Notes under the pieces: generated by a model
Told to the model about the DNA's origin: nothing
Database searches by the model: none
The model's input: the letters and a program-made list of their open reading frames with translations, nothing else
Program-made: the position numbers and the translations under genes
NCBI RefSeq assembly: GCF_000284335.1
Contig: NC_017096.1
Location: forward strand, 744,001-808,000
Direction: 5' to 3'
Length of the DNA: 64,000 nt
DNA from: Caldisericum exile AZM16c01
Lineage (GTDB): Bacteria; Caldisericota; Caldisericia; Caldisericales; Caldisericaceae
Shown: one piece after another, positions 35,552 through 43,877 of the stretch
Layout of the letters: the number at the start of each line of letters is the position of its first letter
How positions within the stretch are numbered: the stretch's first letter is position 1

Positions 35552-37256
35552 ATTCTTTTATCGCTTCTTTAATAAAGTTTACTATCTCATTAAAATCCAT
35601 TGTTTTTCGTTCTCCGGTTTTTCTAATTTTTATTTCAAACTTTCCTTCTTTCTTGAATGCTCTACCTACAATTACTTGAAGTGGAATTCCAATTAAATCC
35701 GCATCATTAAATTTTTCCCCTGCACTTAAATCATCTCTATCATCTAAAAGAACTTCTATCCCTTCTTTAACTAAACTTTCATGCAATCGATTGCTTGCAT
35801 TGTTTATTTCTTCATCACTTGTGTTAATAGGTAGAATTTCCACTTTAAATGGTGCAATATTCATTGGCCAAATTATCCCTTTATCGTCATGAAATTTTTC
35901 AATTATTGCTTGCAATGTTCTTCCAACGCCAATACCATAGCAACCCATGATGAAGTGTTTTTCTTTACCATCTGCATCAAGGAATGTGGCATTCATTTTC
36001 TCGGAATATTTTGTTCCCAATTTAAATGTATGCCCTAACTCTATTCCGTTGTATTTTTTTAAAGGTGTGCCACATTTGGGACAGAAATCGCCTTCTTTTA
36101 CAACTCGAATATCTTCTACATAGTTTGGCGTAAAATCTCGATATAGATTAACATTTTTTAAGTGGAATCCATCTTCATTTGCCCCACATATAAAGTTCTT
36201 CATTTTCAAAACTTTTTTATCTACTATAGTTTCAATTGGCGAATTTACTGGACCTATTGCACCTGTATGTGCTTTAAAAATGCTCAATACCTCTTCGTCA
36301 GTTGCTAACTCCAAAGACTTTGCATTAAAGAAGTTCTTTAACTTTACTTCATTTAACTCATCATCTCCACGAATAACCGCAAGTACATATTTGTGATCTA
36401 TCTTGTAGACAAGAGATTTTGCAAGCTTATGCCTGGGTACCTTTAGGAAATCTGAAACTTCTTCAATTGTTTTATTATCAAAAGTGTTTATTTTTTCGAG
36501 AGGCTCTTCGTCTTCTGTCTCCAAAGTTTCCGAGTCCAAAGATTTTGCTGCTTCTATGTTGGCAGCATATCCACATTTGGGACACATTACAAATTCACTT
36601 TCCCCTCCCAACTCAGAAATCACAACAAATTCATGTGAAACTTTACCCCCAATTGCTCCGGAGTCTGCCTCAATAGGAATAACATCAAGATGACACCTTT
36701 TGAAAATTTTAATATAGGCATCATACATCTTTTTATAACTTATTTCTAGGTTCTCTTCTGATGTATCAAAAGAATATGCATCCTTCATAAGGAACTCTCT
36801 TGCTCTCATTAATCCGAAACGTGGTCTAATTTCATCTCTGTATTTAGTTTGTATCTGATAAAATATTTTTGGTAAATCTTTATATGATCGTAATTCTTTT
36901 CTTGCAAGGTCAACTACTGCTTCCTCATGAGTGGGTCCAAGACAAAAGAATCTTCCTTTTCTATCTTTTAATTTAAACATCTCATCTCCGTAAATCTCCC
37001 ATCTACCTGTTTCATCCCACAGTTCCTTTGGCATAATTGCAGGGAAAAGAAGTTCAAGTGCACCTGCGTTATTCATTTCTTCTCTTATTATTTTCTCAAC
37101 ATTCTTTAAAGCAATATACCCAAAAGGAAGATATGAATATACACCTGCTGCCATTTTTCGTATAAGACCAGCTTTTATCATTAACTTATGGCTTTCTATT
37201 TCCGCATCTTGCGGATCTTCTCGTAATGTAGGAAGAAAAAAGTCTTTTATTCTCAT
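35550..37256 (-). CDS. proS: prolyl-tRNA synthetase, bacterial editing type
   Basis: Class II aminoacyl-tRNA synthetase. 568 aa. Motif 1/2 region FLPTLREDPQDAEIESHKLM, RFGLMRAREFLMKDAYSF, then an inserted editing (INS) domain at about 225-400, and a CxxC pair (MCPKCG, FCPKCG) on either side of it. GIGVGRTLQAIIE is motif 3. SD AAAGGAGT is 7 nt before ATG. Monocistronic; convergent with acpP across the terminator. Confidence 0.96.
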   Translation of the reverse strand: MRIKDFFLPTLREDPQDAEIESHKLMIKAGLIRKMAAGVYSYLPFGYIALKNVEKIIREEMNNAGALELLFPAIMPKELWDETGRWEIYGDEMFKLKDRKGRFFCLGPTHEEAVVDLARKELRSYKDLPKIFYQIQTKYRDEIRPRFGLMRAREFLMKDAYSFDTSEENLEISYKKMYDAYIKIFKRCHLDVIPIEADSGAIGGKVSHEFVVISELGGESEFVMCPKCGYAANIEAAKSLDSETLETEDEEPLEKINTFDNKTIEEVSDFLKVPRHKLAKSLVYKIDHKYVLAVIRGDDELNEVKLKNFFNAKSLELATDEEVLSIFKAHTGAIGPVNSPIETIVDKKVLKMKNFICGANEDGFHLKNVNLYRDFTPNYVEDIRVVKEGDFCPKCGTPLKKYNGIELGHTFKLGTKYSEKMNATFLDADGKEKHFIMGCYGIGVGRTLQAIIEKFHDDKGIIWPMNIAPFKVEILPINTSDEEINNASNRLHESLVKEGIEVLLDDRDDLSAGEKFNDADLIGIPLQVIVGRAFKKEGKFEIKIRKTGERKTMDFNEIVNFIKEAIKE

Positions 37257-37285
37257 AAGTTAACTCCTTTCATTTTAATTTCCAT

Positions 37286-37314
37286 ATTATATATATCTTG
37301 CATATTCTTTAAAA
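37286..37314 (-). promoter_or_regulatory. candidate promoter for proS
   Basis: On the minus strand, TATAAT at 37291-37286 with a weak TTTTAA -35 at 37314-37309 (17-nt spacer). A 25-nt leader containing the SD would result. It partly faces the pncC promoter. Confidence 0.4.
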
Positions 37315-37325
37315 TAGTGTAAAAT
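37298..37325 (+). promoter_or_regulatory. promoter for the pncC-pfk operon (predicted leaderless)
   Basis: TTGCAT (37298-37303), 16-nt spacer, TAAAAT (37320-37325), then 9 nt to ATG 37335. There is no SD in the gap. Confidence 0.55.
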
Positions 37326-37334
37326 TTACACAGT

Positions 37335-37808
37335 ATGAGAGATTTATTGCAAAAATTAGTAAATACTCTAAAAGAAAGAAATTTAACTATTGCAACTGCT
37401 GAATCAGTTACAGGTGGACTTGTTGCTAAATCAATAACCGATGTCCCTGGCAGTTCTAAAGTATTTTTAGGCGGGATTATTGCATATTCCCCAAATGCAA
37501 AAGTCAATATATTAAAGATTGACGAAACATTGATTAAAAAATTAGGAACAGTTGATCCTTTAATTGCGGAAATAATGGCCAGAAACGTTAAGGGAATTTT
37601 TGGAGCTGATGTTGGAGTTTCAACTACGGGGATTGCCGGACCAGATTCAATTGAGGGAAAACAAGTTGGCCTTTGCTACGTAGGAATTGTAATAAAGGAT
37701 GAAAATTTTGTTTTTGAAAATAAATTTGAAGGTGATCGTGCTATAATAAGAGAGTATATCACTGAGTTTTTAATTAATAAATTAATTGAAATTTTACAAG
37801 GAGGTTGA
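37335..37808 (+). CDS. pncC: nicotinamide-nucleotide amidase (stand-alone CinA C-domain)
   Basis: Deamidates NMN to nicotinate mononucleotide in NAD recycling. 157 aa: only the CinA C-terminal (PncC) domain, without the N-terminal COG1058 domain. TIATAESVTGGLVAKSITDVPGSS holds the active-site Ser, GTVDPLIAEIMARNV and TTGIAGPDSIEGKQVGLCYVGI follow. ATG has no SD; a promoter lies 9 nt upstream. First gene of the glycolytic operon. Confidence 0.92.
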   Translation: MRDLLQKLVNTLKERNLTIATAESVTGGLVAKSITDVPGSSKVFLGGIIAYSPNAKVNILKIDETLIKKLGTVDPLIAEIMARNVKGIFGADVGVSTTGIAGPDSIEGKQVGLCYVGIVIKDENFVFENKFEGDRAIIREYITEFLINKLIEILQGG

Positions 37809-37813
37809 TAACT

Positions 37814-38830
37814 ATGAGGATTGGTGTTCTAACGGGTGGTGGCGATTGTCCAGGGTTAAATCCTGCAATTAGAGGCGTGGTTTATAGGGCATTTGATTTT
37901 GGAGATGAAGTCATTGGTTTTGAAGAGGGCTGGAAAGGCCTTATTGAAGACAAGAAAAGGCAACTTTCCATAAAAGATGTAGAGGAAATTATAAATTACG
38001 GCGGTACGATTCTTTATACATCAAGAACAAATCCTTTCAAGGAAGAACACGGTCCGGAAAAGGTAATTGAAACTCTAAAGAAAAACAATATTGATGCATT
38101 AATTGCAATAGGTGGAGACGATACTCTTTCTGTTGCACTAAAACTTCACAAACTAGGGGTTAAGGTTGTAGGAGTTCCAAAAACTATGGATAATGATCTA
38201 TCACAGACCGACTACACCTTTGGGTTCTTTACTTCCGTTGAAGTTGCGGTGGATGCTCTTAATAGGTTAAGAGATACAGCAAAATCTCATAAGAGAATTA
38301 TTGTTCTTGAGGTAATGGGAAGAGAAGCAGGTTGGGTTGCACTTTTTACAGGAATTGCTGGTGCTGCCGATTGGATTTTGATTCCAGAAGAAAAGCCAGA
38401 TTACGATAAGATGTGTGAGCATCTAAAGAAGAAGTATGAGGAAAAAGGTTATGCTCTTGTTGTGGTATCCGAGGGTATTGAAATTCCAACCGAAACAACT
38501 ACCGAAGTAGATGAATTTGGACACGCACTTCTCCAGAAGAGAGGTGTTCATGAATATGTTGCCGACTTAATATCTAAAAAACTTGGAATCTCTACGCGTA
38601 GCGCAATCATAGGACATATACAAAGAGGAGGTCCTCCGACGGTATTCGATCGTATTCTTGCTACACGTGTTGGTGTAAAGGCTGTAGAAATGGTACATGA
38701 AGGCGACTTTGGAAAGATGGCTGCGATTTCTGGAAACAAAGTCATTGCAGTTCCTCTTGAAGATGCAGCGGGTAAACAAAAACTCGTTGATGAGGAATGG
38801 ATTAAATTTATGAAAGTTTTTGAAAAATGA
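37814..38830 (+). CDS. pfp: phosphofructokinase, pyrophosphate-type signature
   Basis: 338 aa. GGGDCPGLNPAIRG at 8-21, GGDDTL at 100-105, PKTMDNDLSQTDYTFGF at 122-138, VMGREAGW. The Asp103 (GGDD) and Lys123 (PKTMDND) pair is the well-known signature of PPi-dependent enzymes; ATP enzymes carry Gly at the first site. It is therefore predicted to use PPi and to run reversibly between glycolysis and gluconeogenesis. SD AAGGAGG is 9 nt before ATG 37814; a TTG at 37805 is a poorer start. It overlaps the second PFK by 4 nt. Confidence 0.88.
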   Translation: MRIGVLTGGGDCPGLNPAIRGVVYRAFDFGDEVIGFEEGWKGLIEDKKRQLSIKDVEEIINYGGTILYTSRTNPFKEEHGPEKVIETLKKNNIDALIAIGGDDTLSVALKLHKLGVKVVGVPKTMDNDLSQTDYTFGFFTSVEVAVDALNRLRDTAKSHKRIIVLEVMGREAGWVALFTGIAGAADWILIPEEKPDYDKMCEHLKKKYEEKGYALVVVSEGIEIPTETTTEVDEFGHALLQKRGVHEYVADLISKKLGISTRSAIIGHIQRGGPPTVFDRILATRVGVKAVEMVHEGDFGKMAAISGNKVIAVPLEDAAGKQKLVDEEWIKFMKVFEK

Positions 38831-39789
38831 AGAGAATAGCAGTTTTAACATCCGGGGGAGATGCCCCCGGAATGAATGCTGCAATAAGAAGCGTAGCAAG
38901 AATTGGCTTTTCAAGGGGTGTTGAGGTTATCGGTGTTTATGAAGGATACAAAGGATTAATTAAAAAGGAATTTAAAAAACTTCTTCCACGTGATGTAAGC
39001 GGATTACTTGAAGAAGGTGGAACCTTTCTTTTATCCTCAAGAGCTGAGGAATTTAAGGACGATTCAATACAGGAAATCACAATTAAGAATATGAAGGAAG
39101 AGGGGATTGAAGGACTCGTAGTTATCGGCGGAAACGGCTCACAATCTGGGAGTCTTTCACTTTTCAATAAAGGCTTTCCGGTAGTTGGAGTAGCATCAAC
39201 CATCGACAATGACCTTTGGGGAACTGACTACACAATTGGATTTGATACTGCCGTGAATACTGCAATAGAAGCGATTGATAAAATTAGAGATACCGCAACG
39301 TCACACTCAAGAACCTTTATTGTCGAAGTAATGGGTAGGAATAGAGGCTTTATAGCACTTGAAGCAGGACTTGCAAGTGGCGCTGATATAGTGCTTGTTC
39401 CTGAAAGGAGATTTGATATTGAAAAGATAGTTGAAAATATACAAAGAGGACTTGAAAAGAAGAAAAAGCACCATATGATTGTAACGGCAGAAGGCGCGAT
39501 ACGTGCTCAAGACCTTCAGACAAGGATAAAAGAAAAACTACCCGAGCTTGATGTAAAATATTCTGTACTCGGTTATATACAACGGGGTGGAGCACCTACA
39601 CGTTTTGATAGAATTATAGCGACAATGTTTGGCGCTGAAGCAGTTGATTTACTTATTCAGGGAAATCCGGGATTTGTGGTTGGTATTAAAGATAACCGTA
39701 TTGTCCATATTCCTTTTGAGGACGCAGTAAAGAAATTCAAGGAGATAAACTATAAGTTATACGATATAATAGAGGAAGTGTCCGTGTAA
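38827..39789 (+). CDS. pfkA: 6-phosphofructokinase, ATP-type-like
   Basis: 320 aa, aligning without gaps to the E. coli PfkA numbering over the active site. TSGGDAPGMNAAIRS, GGNGSQSG at 101-108, STIDND at 124-129 (catalytic Asp127), DTATSHSR and VMGRNRGF. Gly104 fits the ATP type, but Asn103 replaces the conserved Mg/ATP-contact Asp, and Ala123-Ser124 replaces Pro-Gly before TIDND. The donor is thus probably ATP, not proven. It directly follows the PPi-type gene, and the two look like a tandem duplication that diverged in phosphate donor. Confidence 0.85.
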   Translation: MKRIAVLTSGGDAPGMNAAIRSVARIGFSRGVEVIGVYEGYKGLIKKEFKKLLPRDVSGLLEEGGTFLLSSRAEEFKDDSIQEITIKNMKEEGIEGLVVIGGNGSQSGSLSLFNKGFPVVGVASTIDNDLWGTDYTIGFDTAVNTAIEAIDKIRDTATSHSRTFIVEVMGRNRGFIALEAGLASGADIVLVPERRFDIEKIVENIQRGLEKKKKHHMIVTAEGAIRAQDLQTRIKEKLPELDVKYSVLGYIQRGGAPTRFDRIIATMFGAEAVDLLIQGNPGFVVGIKDNRIVHIPFEDAVKKFKEINYKLYDIIEEVSV

Positions 39790-41171
39790 TGAGAAGAATA
39801 TTTACGTCTATTAGGTTTCAATTGATATTCGTTCTTGTGATATTTATTATATTTACATTTTTCACTATTTCATCAAGCATTTCCCAGTATCTTGAGCAAA
39901 ATGAGATTTCAAGCGAAACTAAGAGACTTACAGTGATAAGTAAGCAGATAGAAGAACGCTTTGAAAAGATGTACACCGCAGAATCTCTCCTTCGAGGATA
40001 CGATCATATTTCCCAAAAGGAACGTAATCTTTATATTAATGTATTTTTGAAACCAGCGTTTGATAACTACTTTTCAACAATATCTTCAGCTTATTCTGAT
40101 GTAGAGATTGGGTATTATCTACCAATATTTAACAATCCTGTAAACGTCCAGTCATCAAAAGGAAATTTAATCAAAAAAATTATTGTAATGGTTGCAATTC
40201 CCGAAAAATATGGTGGAGGTTATATTTTTTCAGCAATTCCCCAATTCATAATAAAAGACAATGTTAATGCCGTTATTTATTCTATAAACCGGATAATATT
40301 TTATCTTGCGTTAATTACCATGCTAATTGTTCTTATCATTACTTCTTTCTTTAGTGTGAGAATTCTCCAAATTCGCAAAGGACTGAAAAACCTTGAAAAA
40401 AATCTTGATTTTAGGTTTCCGAATTACGGTGGAGAAATTGGCGATATTGCAACCTCAATAAACATTATGGCAGAAAATTTGAAAAGAAATGTTGAAGAAA
40501 TGCAAAAAGCCGAGGCCCTAAAGTCCCTTGGATTATTTACTGCTGGAATTGTACATGAAGTAAGGAACCCATTAACTTCAATTAAAGGTTTTGCTACTAT
40601 TCTCTCTCAAAAACTTCAAGGAAAAGACGAAGAAAGATTTGTAAAACCAATTCTCACTGAAACAGAAAGACTTGGACGAATTGTAGATGACCTACTCAAG
40701 TATGGAAAACCAACTCCTTTGACACTTGTTAAATTTAATCTGAGACTATTTTTCAACCATATTTTAGAACTTGCAAAGCAATATGAATCAAATAAAAATA
40801 TTAAATTTGACCTAAAATGTGAAGATTTAACAATAGTTGCAGATGAAAGAAAACTCGAAGAACTATTCTTGAATCTTGTTATTAATGCAATTCAAGCAAT
40901 TGATAAAGAAGAAGGCATAATTGAAATAGAATGTATTAGTGAGGGTAAAAATATAAAGATAATTGTTCAGGACAATGGATCTGGAATGACTGAAGATACA
41001 CTAAAGAATATATTTGTACCTTTTTATACAACAAAAGAGCATGGAACAGGGCTAGGACTTGCCATTGTTCATAGAATTGTAGAAGAACATGGTGGTGAAA
41101 TTTTTGTTGAAAGTAAATTAGGTGTTGGAACAAAATTCATAATAGTACTACCGACGAGGGATCTACAATGA
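39789..41171 (+). CDS. sensor histidine kinase (NtrB/AtoS-like)
   Basis: 460 aa. TM segments at about 9-29 and 168-190 flank an extracytoplasmic sensor of about 135 residues with no recognised ligand fold. A HAMP-like linker leads to His256 in GIVHEVRNPLTSIKG. The ATPase domain has NLVINAIQAID, DNGSGM and GTGLGLAIVHRIVEEHGG. It overlaps pfkA by 1 nt and the response regulator by 4 nt. Confidence 0.92.
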   Translation: MRRIFTSIRFQLIFVLVIFIIFTFFTISSSISQYLEQNEISSETKRLTVISKQIEERFEKMYTAESLLRGYDHISQKERNLYINVFLKPAFDNYFSTISSAYSDVEIGYYLPIFNNPVNVQSSKGNLIKKIIVMVAIPEKYGGGYIFSAIPQFIIKDNVNAVIYSINRIIFYLALITMLIVLIITSFFSVRILQIRKGLKNLEKNLDFRFPNYGGEIGDIATSINIMAENLKRNVEEMQKAEALKSLGLFTAGIVHEVRNPLTSIKGFATILSQKLQGKDEERFVKPILTETERLGRIVDDLLKYGKPTPLTLVKFNLRLFFNHILELAKQYESNKNIKFDLKCEDLTIVADERKLEELFLNLVINAIQAIDKEEGIIEIECISEGKNIKIIVQDNGSGMTEDTLKNIFVPFYTTKEHGTGLGLAIVHRIVEEHGGEIFVESKLGVGTKFIIVLPTRDLQ

Positions 41172-42580
41172 AGATTAAAAAATATAAAATTCTTGTTGCA
41201 GATGACGAAGAAAATATTAGAATGCTTTTAGGTGAGACTTTAAAAGATGAAAGTTATGAAGTTGTTGAGGTTGATAACGGGAAAGATGCCGTCGAACAAG
41301 TAAAAACAAATGATTTTGATTGCGTTTTAATGGATGTAAGAATGCCAGTTTTAGACGGAATGGAGGCATTTTTAAAAATACGGGAAATAAATAATAGTCT
41401 TCCCGTAATTTTTTTAACTGCGTACGGAAGTTCTGATCTTGCGATTAAGGCAATGAAAAAAGGCGCATATGATTACCTTACAAAACCGTTTGATATTGAA
41501 GAATTGAAGATTAAGGTAAGAAAGGCAATTGAACTTAAAGAACTTACAGAAAACGTACCAAGTTTTGAAAAAGAAGAAAATAGATATGCATCGGACGAAA
41601 TTGTTGGAAATTCTTCCAAAATGCAAGAAGTTTTCAAAGAGATAGGAAAGATCGCCGAATCCGATGCAACTGTTTTGATAAGAGGAGAAAGTGGAACTGG
41701 CAAAGAACTCGTAGCAAAAGCAATACACCATCACAGTACAAGAAGAAACAAACCTTTTGTTGTAGTTAACTGTGCAGCAATACCTGAAAGTCTTTTAGAA
41801 TCAGAATTGTTTGGACACGAAAAAGGGGCGTTTACTGACGCTTATACCAAAAGAATTGGCAAGTTTGAACAAGCAAACGAAGGAACGATTTTTTTAGATG
41901 AAATTGGTGACATGAGTTTAAACTTACAAGCGAAACTTCTACGAGTTCTCCAAGAGAAGACTTTTAACCGTGTTGGCGGAAATGAAACAATAACTACAAC
42001 AGCAAGAGTTCTTGCTGCAACTAACAGAGATCTTGAGAAACTGGTTGAGTCTGGTGAGTTTAGAGAAGACTTATTTTATAGATTAAATGTTGTTACAATT
42101 TGGCTTCCTCCTCTTAGAGAAAGAAAGGAAGACATTCCATTGCTTGTAGATTATTTTGTTAGTAAATATTCTGAAAAATACAAGAAAAACGTTCGTGGTG
42201 TTTCTAAAGAAGTACTTGAACTTTTCATGGAATATGATTGGCCAGGAAACGTAAGGGAATTAGAGAATGCAATTGCAAGAGGGGTTATTGTAACCTCTGC
42301 TCCCTTGATTTTGTTAGAAGATTTACCTCAGACATTACAAAGTAAGATTCAAAAAAAAGAAGAAAATAAGGCGCAAATTGATGAGGAAAATTTGAATTTA
42401 CCACAACTCATAGAAAAAATTGAAAAAGAGGCTATTATTAAGGCACTTGAAAGAGCACAAGGAAATAAAACAAAGGCTGCCCAAATTTTAGGAATTTCGA
42501 GAAAATCTCTTTTTAATAAGTTAAGGTATTATAATTTAATCAAAGAGGGAGAAGAAAATGGAAAATCTGAAGATAGTTGA
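41168..42580 (+). CDS. NtrC-family sigma-54-dependent response regulator
   Basis: 470 aa. Receiver with D13-D12 acidic pocket, phospho-acceptor D56 (CVLMDVRMP) and Lys106 (TKPF). AAA+ domain with Walker A GESGTGKE at 173-180, the sigma-54 loop as GAFTDA at 220-225 (GAFTGA in most), Walker B IFLDE. C-terminal Fis-type HTH (GNKTKAAQILGISRKSLFNKL). It should activate sigma-54 promoters when phosphorylated by the kinase next door; rpoN is not in the window. Overlaps the amidohydrolase by 23 nt. Confidence 0.93.
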   Translation: MKIKKYKILVADDEENIRMLLGETLKDESYEVVEVDNGKDAVEQVKTNDFDCVLMDVRMPVLDGMEAFLKIREINNSLPVIFLTAYGSSDLAIKAMKKGAYDYLTKPFDIEELKIKVRKAIELKELTENVPSFEKEENRYASDEIVGNSSKMQEVFKEIGKIAESDATVLIRGESGTGKELVAKAIHHHSTRRNKPFVVVNCAAIPESLLESELFGHEKGAFTDAYTKRIGKFEQANEGTIFLDEIGDMSLNLQAKLLRVLQEKTFNRVGGNETITTTARVLAATNRDLEKLVESGEFREDLFYRLNVVTIWLPPLRERKEDIPLLVDYFVSKYSEKYKKNVRGVSKEVLELFMEYDWPGNVRELENAIARGVIVTSAPLILLEDLPQTLQSKIQKKEENKAQIDEENLNLPQLIEKIEKEAIIKALERAQGNKTKAAQILGISRKSLFNKLRYYNLIKEGEENGKSEDS

Positions 42581-43739
42581 TGATCTAAAGGACGAAGTAA
42601 TTGAATTGCGAAGAGAAATCCACATGTATCCAGAAACAGCATTCGAAGAGTATAGGACTTCTGATCTTGTCTTCAATTATCTTTCAAAACTTGGTCTTGA
42701 TGTTAAAAAAGGTGTAAATAAAACAGGAGTTGTAGCAGACTTAAAGGTTGAGAGTGCCTTGGGAACGGTACTCCTGAGGGCAGATATGGACGCTTTGCCC
42801 ATTCAAGAAGAGAATAATGTTAAGTATAAATCAAAAATAGATGGAAAGATGCACGCCTGTGGTCACGACTCACATACTGCAATGCTTCTTGTTGCAGCAA
42901 AAGTTTTAACACTTCTAAAAGATAGTTTACAGTTTAATGTAAGGTTTATTTTCCAACCTTCGGAAGAGAGAGACCCTGGAGGAGCGATTGGTATGATAAG
43001 AGAAGGGGTGCTCGAAAATCCTCATGTAGATTTTGCTTTTGGTCTACATGTCGCAGGTTTTTACAAAGCGAATACAATCTTTGTTAAAGAAGGCATAATG
43101 ATGGCCGAAGCAGACAGTTTTAAAATTAAAGTAAAAGGATCGGGTGGTCATGGAGCATATCCCCACAAAGCAGTAGACCCAATTATGATTTCTTCACATA
43201 TTGTACTTGCCCTCCAATCAATTATTTCAAGAGAGGTTGATCCTCTCGAACCAGCGGTATTATCTTTCGGGAAAATTTTTTCTGGCGATGTGTTTAATGT
43301 TATACCAGAAACTGCAGAACTTCAGGGAACGGTAAGAACCTTAAAGGAGGACGTTTCCAAATTCATCAAAGAAAGGATAGAGCAGATAACAATTCACACG
43401 GCACATTTATTTAGAGCAAGTGCTATTTTAGAGTACAATTTTGGATATCCTCCATTAGTCAATGACAAAAAATCAGTACATTTTATAAAAGGTATTGCAA
43501 AAGAAATTGTTGGTGAAAACAACATTCATGAAGCACCAATATCTATGGGTGGCGAAGATATGGCTTATTTCTTAAGGGAAAGGCCTGGTGCATTTTATTG
43601 GTTGGGTGCGTTAAATGAGGAAAAAGGTATAATATATCCTAACCATTCACCAAAATTTGACATTGATGAGGACATTCTTCCGACAGGAGTAAAAATGCAT
43701 GTTGCAACAGTTTTAAACTTAGAGAAGCTATACAAATAG
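42558..43739 (+). CDS. M20D-family amidohydrolase / carboxypeptidase
   Basis: 393 aa. Family: N-acyl-amino acid amidohydrolase, IAA-amino acid hydrolase, thermostable carboxypeptidase. RREIHMYPETAFEEYRT, metal ligands in ADMDALPIQEE and MHACGHDSHTAM, FQPSEERDPGGA, GGHGAYPH, and VNDK...MGGEDMAYF. It removes acyl groups or C-terminal residues from peptides; exact substrate unknown. SD GAGGGAGAAG; start within the regulator gene. Last gene of the pncC operon. Confidence 0.9.
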   Translation: MENLKIVDDLKDEVIELRREIHMYPETAFEEYRTSDLVFNYLSKLGLDVKKGVNKTGVVADLKVESALGTVLLRADMDALPIQEENNVKYKSKIDGKMHACGHDSHTAMLLVAAKVLTLLKDSLQFNVRFIFQPSEERDPGGAIGMIREGVLENPHVDFAFGLHVAGFYKANTIFVKEGIMMAEADSFKIKVKGSGGHGAYPHKAVDPIMISSHIVLALQSIISREVDPLEPAVLSFGKIFSGDVFNVIPETAELQGTVRTLKEDVSKFIKERIEQITIHTAHLFRASAILEYNFGYPPLVNDKKSVHFIKGIAKEIVGENNIHEAPISMGGEDMAYFLRERPGAFYWLGALNEEKGIIYPNHSPKFDIDEDILPTGVKMHVATVLNLEKLYK

Positions 43740-43832
43740 AAACTTATCATTTTACAAGTTTTACAAGGAAGTTTAATTTATATTTTTAAGGAATAATTTT
43801 GCTCACGTACCTCGGATATTAGCAAATATTAC

Positions 43833-43859
43833 TTGACAAAATTTCACACTGCATATAAT
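43833..43859 (+). promoter_or_regulatory. promoter for the WG-repeat gene
   Basis: Perfect -35 TTGACA (43833-43838) and perfect TATAAT (43854-43859). The 15-nt spacer is short; TAATTT at 43856-43861 would give 17. A short leader with SD GAGGAGGTG follows. Confidence 0.65.
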
Positions 43860-43877
43860 TTAATGAGGAGGTGTGGA

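Noticed and set aside
37814-39789. Two PFK frames as one frameshifted gene
   Set aside because: Each is full length with its own complete set of active-site motifs.
43833-43877. WG protein extended start at TTG 43833
   Set aside because: That TTG is the first base triplet of a perfect TTGACA -35 box; a strong SD marks ATG 43878.
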